Source: Helicobacteraceae bacterium (GTDB taxonomy: Bacteria; Campylobacterota; Campylobacteria; Campylobacterales; SZUA-545). From it: a DNA stretch of 7,097 bases. The notes under the pieces are model-generated. The model saw nothing but the letters and a program-made list of their open reading frames with translations. It was not told the origin of the DNA and ran no database searches. Positions 6,389-7,097 of the stretch are shown here, piece after piece (position 1 is the first letter of the stretch; every line of letters begins with the position of its first letter). Where the stretch lies: assembly GCA_031273735.1 (NCBI GenBank), contig JAISRI010000045.1, positions 1 to 7,097 on the forward strand, in the 5' to 3' direction. Position numbers and translations under genes: made by a program.

Positions 6389-7097
6389 GTGAGCGGCGGT
6401 TTGAAATTAACGCTGATTGGTTTAACGGCGCTCGTTTCGCTCTTTTTTAGCGGTTGCGGCGGAGGCGAAAGCGGCGATAATGGCGGCGGCGGTATCGAAA
6501 ACGGTAACGGCGGTAATGGTAACGGGGGGGGGGGGTGCGACGCCTCGCTAGACCAACTCTCTTCTAAATTTCCCGTTTTTAACGTAAGCGGTTTAAGCGC
6601 TTACGAAATAGCGAGCGTCAAGTGGTATTCCCAACCGTCAAAAAGCGCCATGGTTAGTTTTCAAAATAGCTTGTATAGCAAATCGTTTGAGAGCGTATAT
6701 ACATACTCTTTCGGTTCCCATCATTGCCCATTATCATATTTCGTCGACGATCTTTACAAAGAAAACGCTAAAGGCGATCTCTTAGCGTGCGCGGGTTTTG
6801 ACGAGGACGTCAAAGAGAGCAATGTCGGGCTGATCAGTCTTGACGGCTCGAAAACGCCTAACGACGCCGATATAAACGACGTATTCGGCGATATTAACGG
6901 GCGCTCGATAGTCGCGATTAAACGATTTAAGTATAGGGCACACTCTAATCAGGAGGCGCAAGCAAAGTTTGACGAATACGTTAGCTTGCTCGAAGGCGAT
7001 AACTTCGAACGTAAGACGTATTCTGGCGGTATCGGTTACGAAAAACGAATCGGGGATCATACCATTCTTGCGCAACCGTCCGTTTCAGGCGACGGGA
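6389..7097 (+). CDS. Putative phase-variable lipoprotein, 3' end beyond window
   Basis: The frame is open from GTG 6389 to the window edge (236 codons) and has an excellent AGGAGG (6378-6383) 5 nt upstream. The N-terminus MSGGLKLTLIGLTALVSLFF followed by SGC is a lipoprotein signal with Cys23 as the lipid anchor, so the product is likely fixed to a membrane facing the periplasm or outside. Residues 24-49 are a low-complexity Gly/Asn/Glu linker. Its last four Gly codons are a run of 12 G, in frame as sequenced. The remaining part is a soluble mixed domain with Cys50, Cys113 and Cys134, and Tyr/Ser-rich strands around 79-118. I do not recognise this domain. Adding or losing one G leads to early termination, so the gene is predicted to switch ON or OFF. 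It is the same direction as the operon but 87 nt away and probably separately expressed. Confidence 0.8.
   Translation, partial: MSGGLKLTLIGLTALVSLFFSGCGGGESGDNGGGGIENGNGGNGNGGGGCDASLDQLSSKFPVFNVSGLSAYEIASVKWYSQPSKSAMVSFQNSLYSKSFESVYTYSFGSHHCPLSYFVDDLYKENAKGDLLACAGFDEDVKESNVGLISLDGSKTPNDADINDVFGDINGRSIVAIKRFKYRAHSNQEAQAKFDEYVSLLEGDNFERKTYSGGIGYEKRIGDHTILAQPSVSGDG
6524..6535 (+). repeat. Poly-G tract of 12, contingency-locus type
   Basis: Twelve consecutive G follow AAC and precede TGC. The tract starts exactly at codon 46 of the lipoprotein gene and encodes Gly46-Gly49. With 11 G the frame meets TAG after 53 codons; with 13 G it meets TAA after 59 codons. Only lengths equal to 12 modulo 3 give the full protein. 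Such tracts are known slipped-strand mispairing sites in Campylobacter and Helicobacter surface genes. Confidence 0.9.

Noticed and set aside
6524..6535. Poly-G as a sequencing artefact
   Set aside because: Some platforms generate false G runs, but this one is in frame, sits inside a Gly-rich linker and is followed by a long open frame. The exact count of 12 remains uncertain.
6782..7075. Minus-strand 97-codon open frame
   Set aside because: It lies opposite the lipoprotein frame, which has a lipobox and a strong ribosome binding site; the antisense reading has neither.
1..7097. CRISPR array, tRNA, rRNA or riboswitch
   Set aside because: No regularly spaced direct repeats, cloverleaf, rRNA-like stretches or recognisable riboswitch core were seen on either strand.

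Overview
The window looks like a chromosomal segment of a Campylobacterota (epsilonproteobacterial) bacterium with mid-range GC, probably not one of the AT-rich Campylobacter or Helicobacter pathogens. Three things point there. The MurE and PanD sequences read like Campylobacter/Helicobacter orthologues. The panD-ybaB adjacency matches what I recall from Helicobacter pylori. A long poly-G tract sits inside a surface-protein gene, a classic phase-variation device of this group. The species cannot be named from the sequence alone.

Layout, left to right. Positions 1-701 are a decayed IS1595-family transposase cut by the left window edge. It is broken by a ~40-nt insertion, a 53-nt insertion and a one-base loss. 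An inverted-repeat region up to about 782 may include the right end of the element. On the minus strand, 798-3413 encodes an 871-residue exported protein with a HExxH...E zinc-peptidase head, a propeller-like middle and a probable outer-membrane beta-barrel tail. Next, 3528-4181 (minus) is a 217-residue cytoplasmic protein of unknown function. A compact divergent promoter region (about 4254-4278) has two perfect TATAAT boxes facing outward as an imperfect palindrome. It separates that gene from a plus-strand operon: murE (4321-5619), panD (5616-5981, overlapping murE by 4 nt) and a ybaB/ebfC nucleoid-associated gene (5990-6301). Finally, a lipoprotein gene begins at 6389 and runs off the right edge. 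It carries an in-frame run of 12 G (6524-6535), and losing or gaining one G brings in an early stop.

Functionally, the operon joins peptidoglycan precursor synthesis (MurE, probably meso-diaminopimelate-adding), pantothenate/CoA synthesis (PanD) and a small DNA-binding protein. This looks like housekeeping clustering rather than one pathway. The two envelope genes flanking it are the accessory part: a surface or periplasmic metallopeptidase-barrel protein and a putative ON/OFF-switching lipoprotein. The most noteworthy signals are the phase-variation tract, the three-part peptidase-propeller-barrel protein, the mirrored divergent promoter, and a strong excess of the palindrome CGATCG across the core genes that is absent from the IS remnant and the lipoprotein gene. 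I do not see a clearly new multi-gene system in this window.
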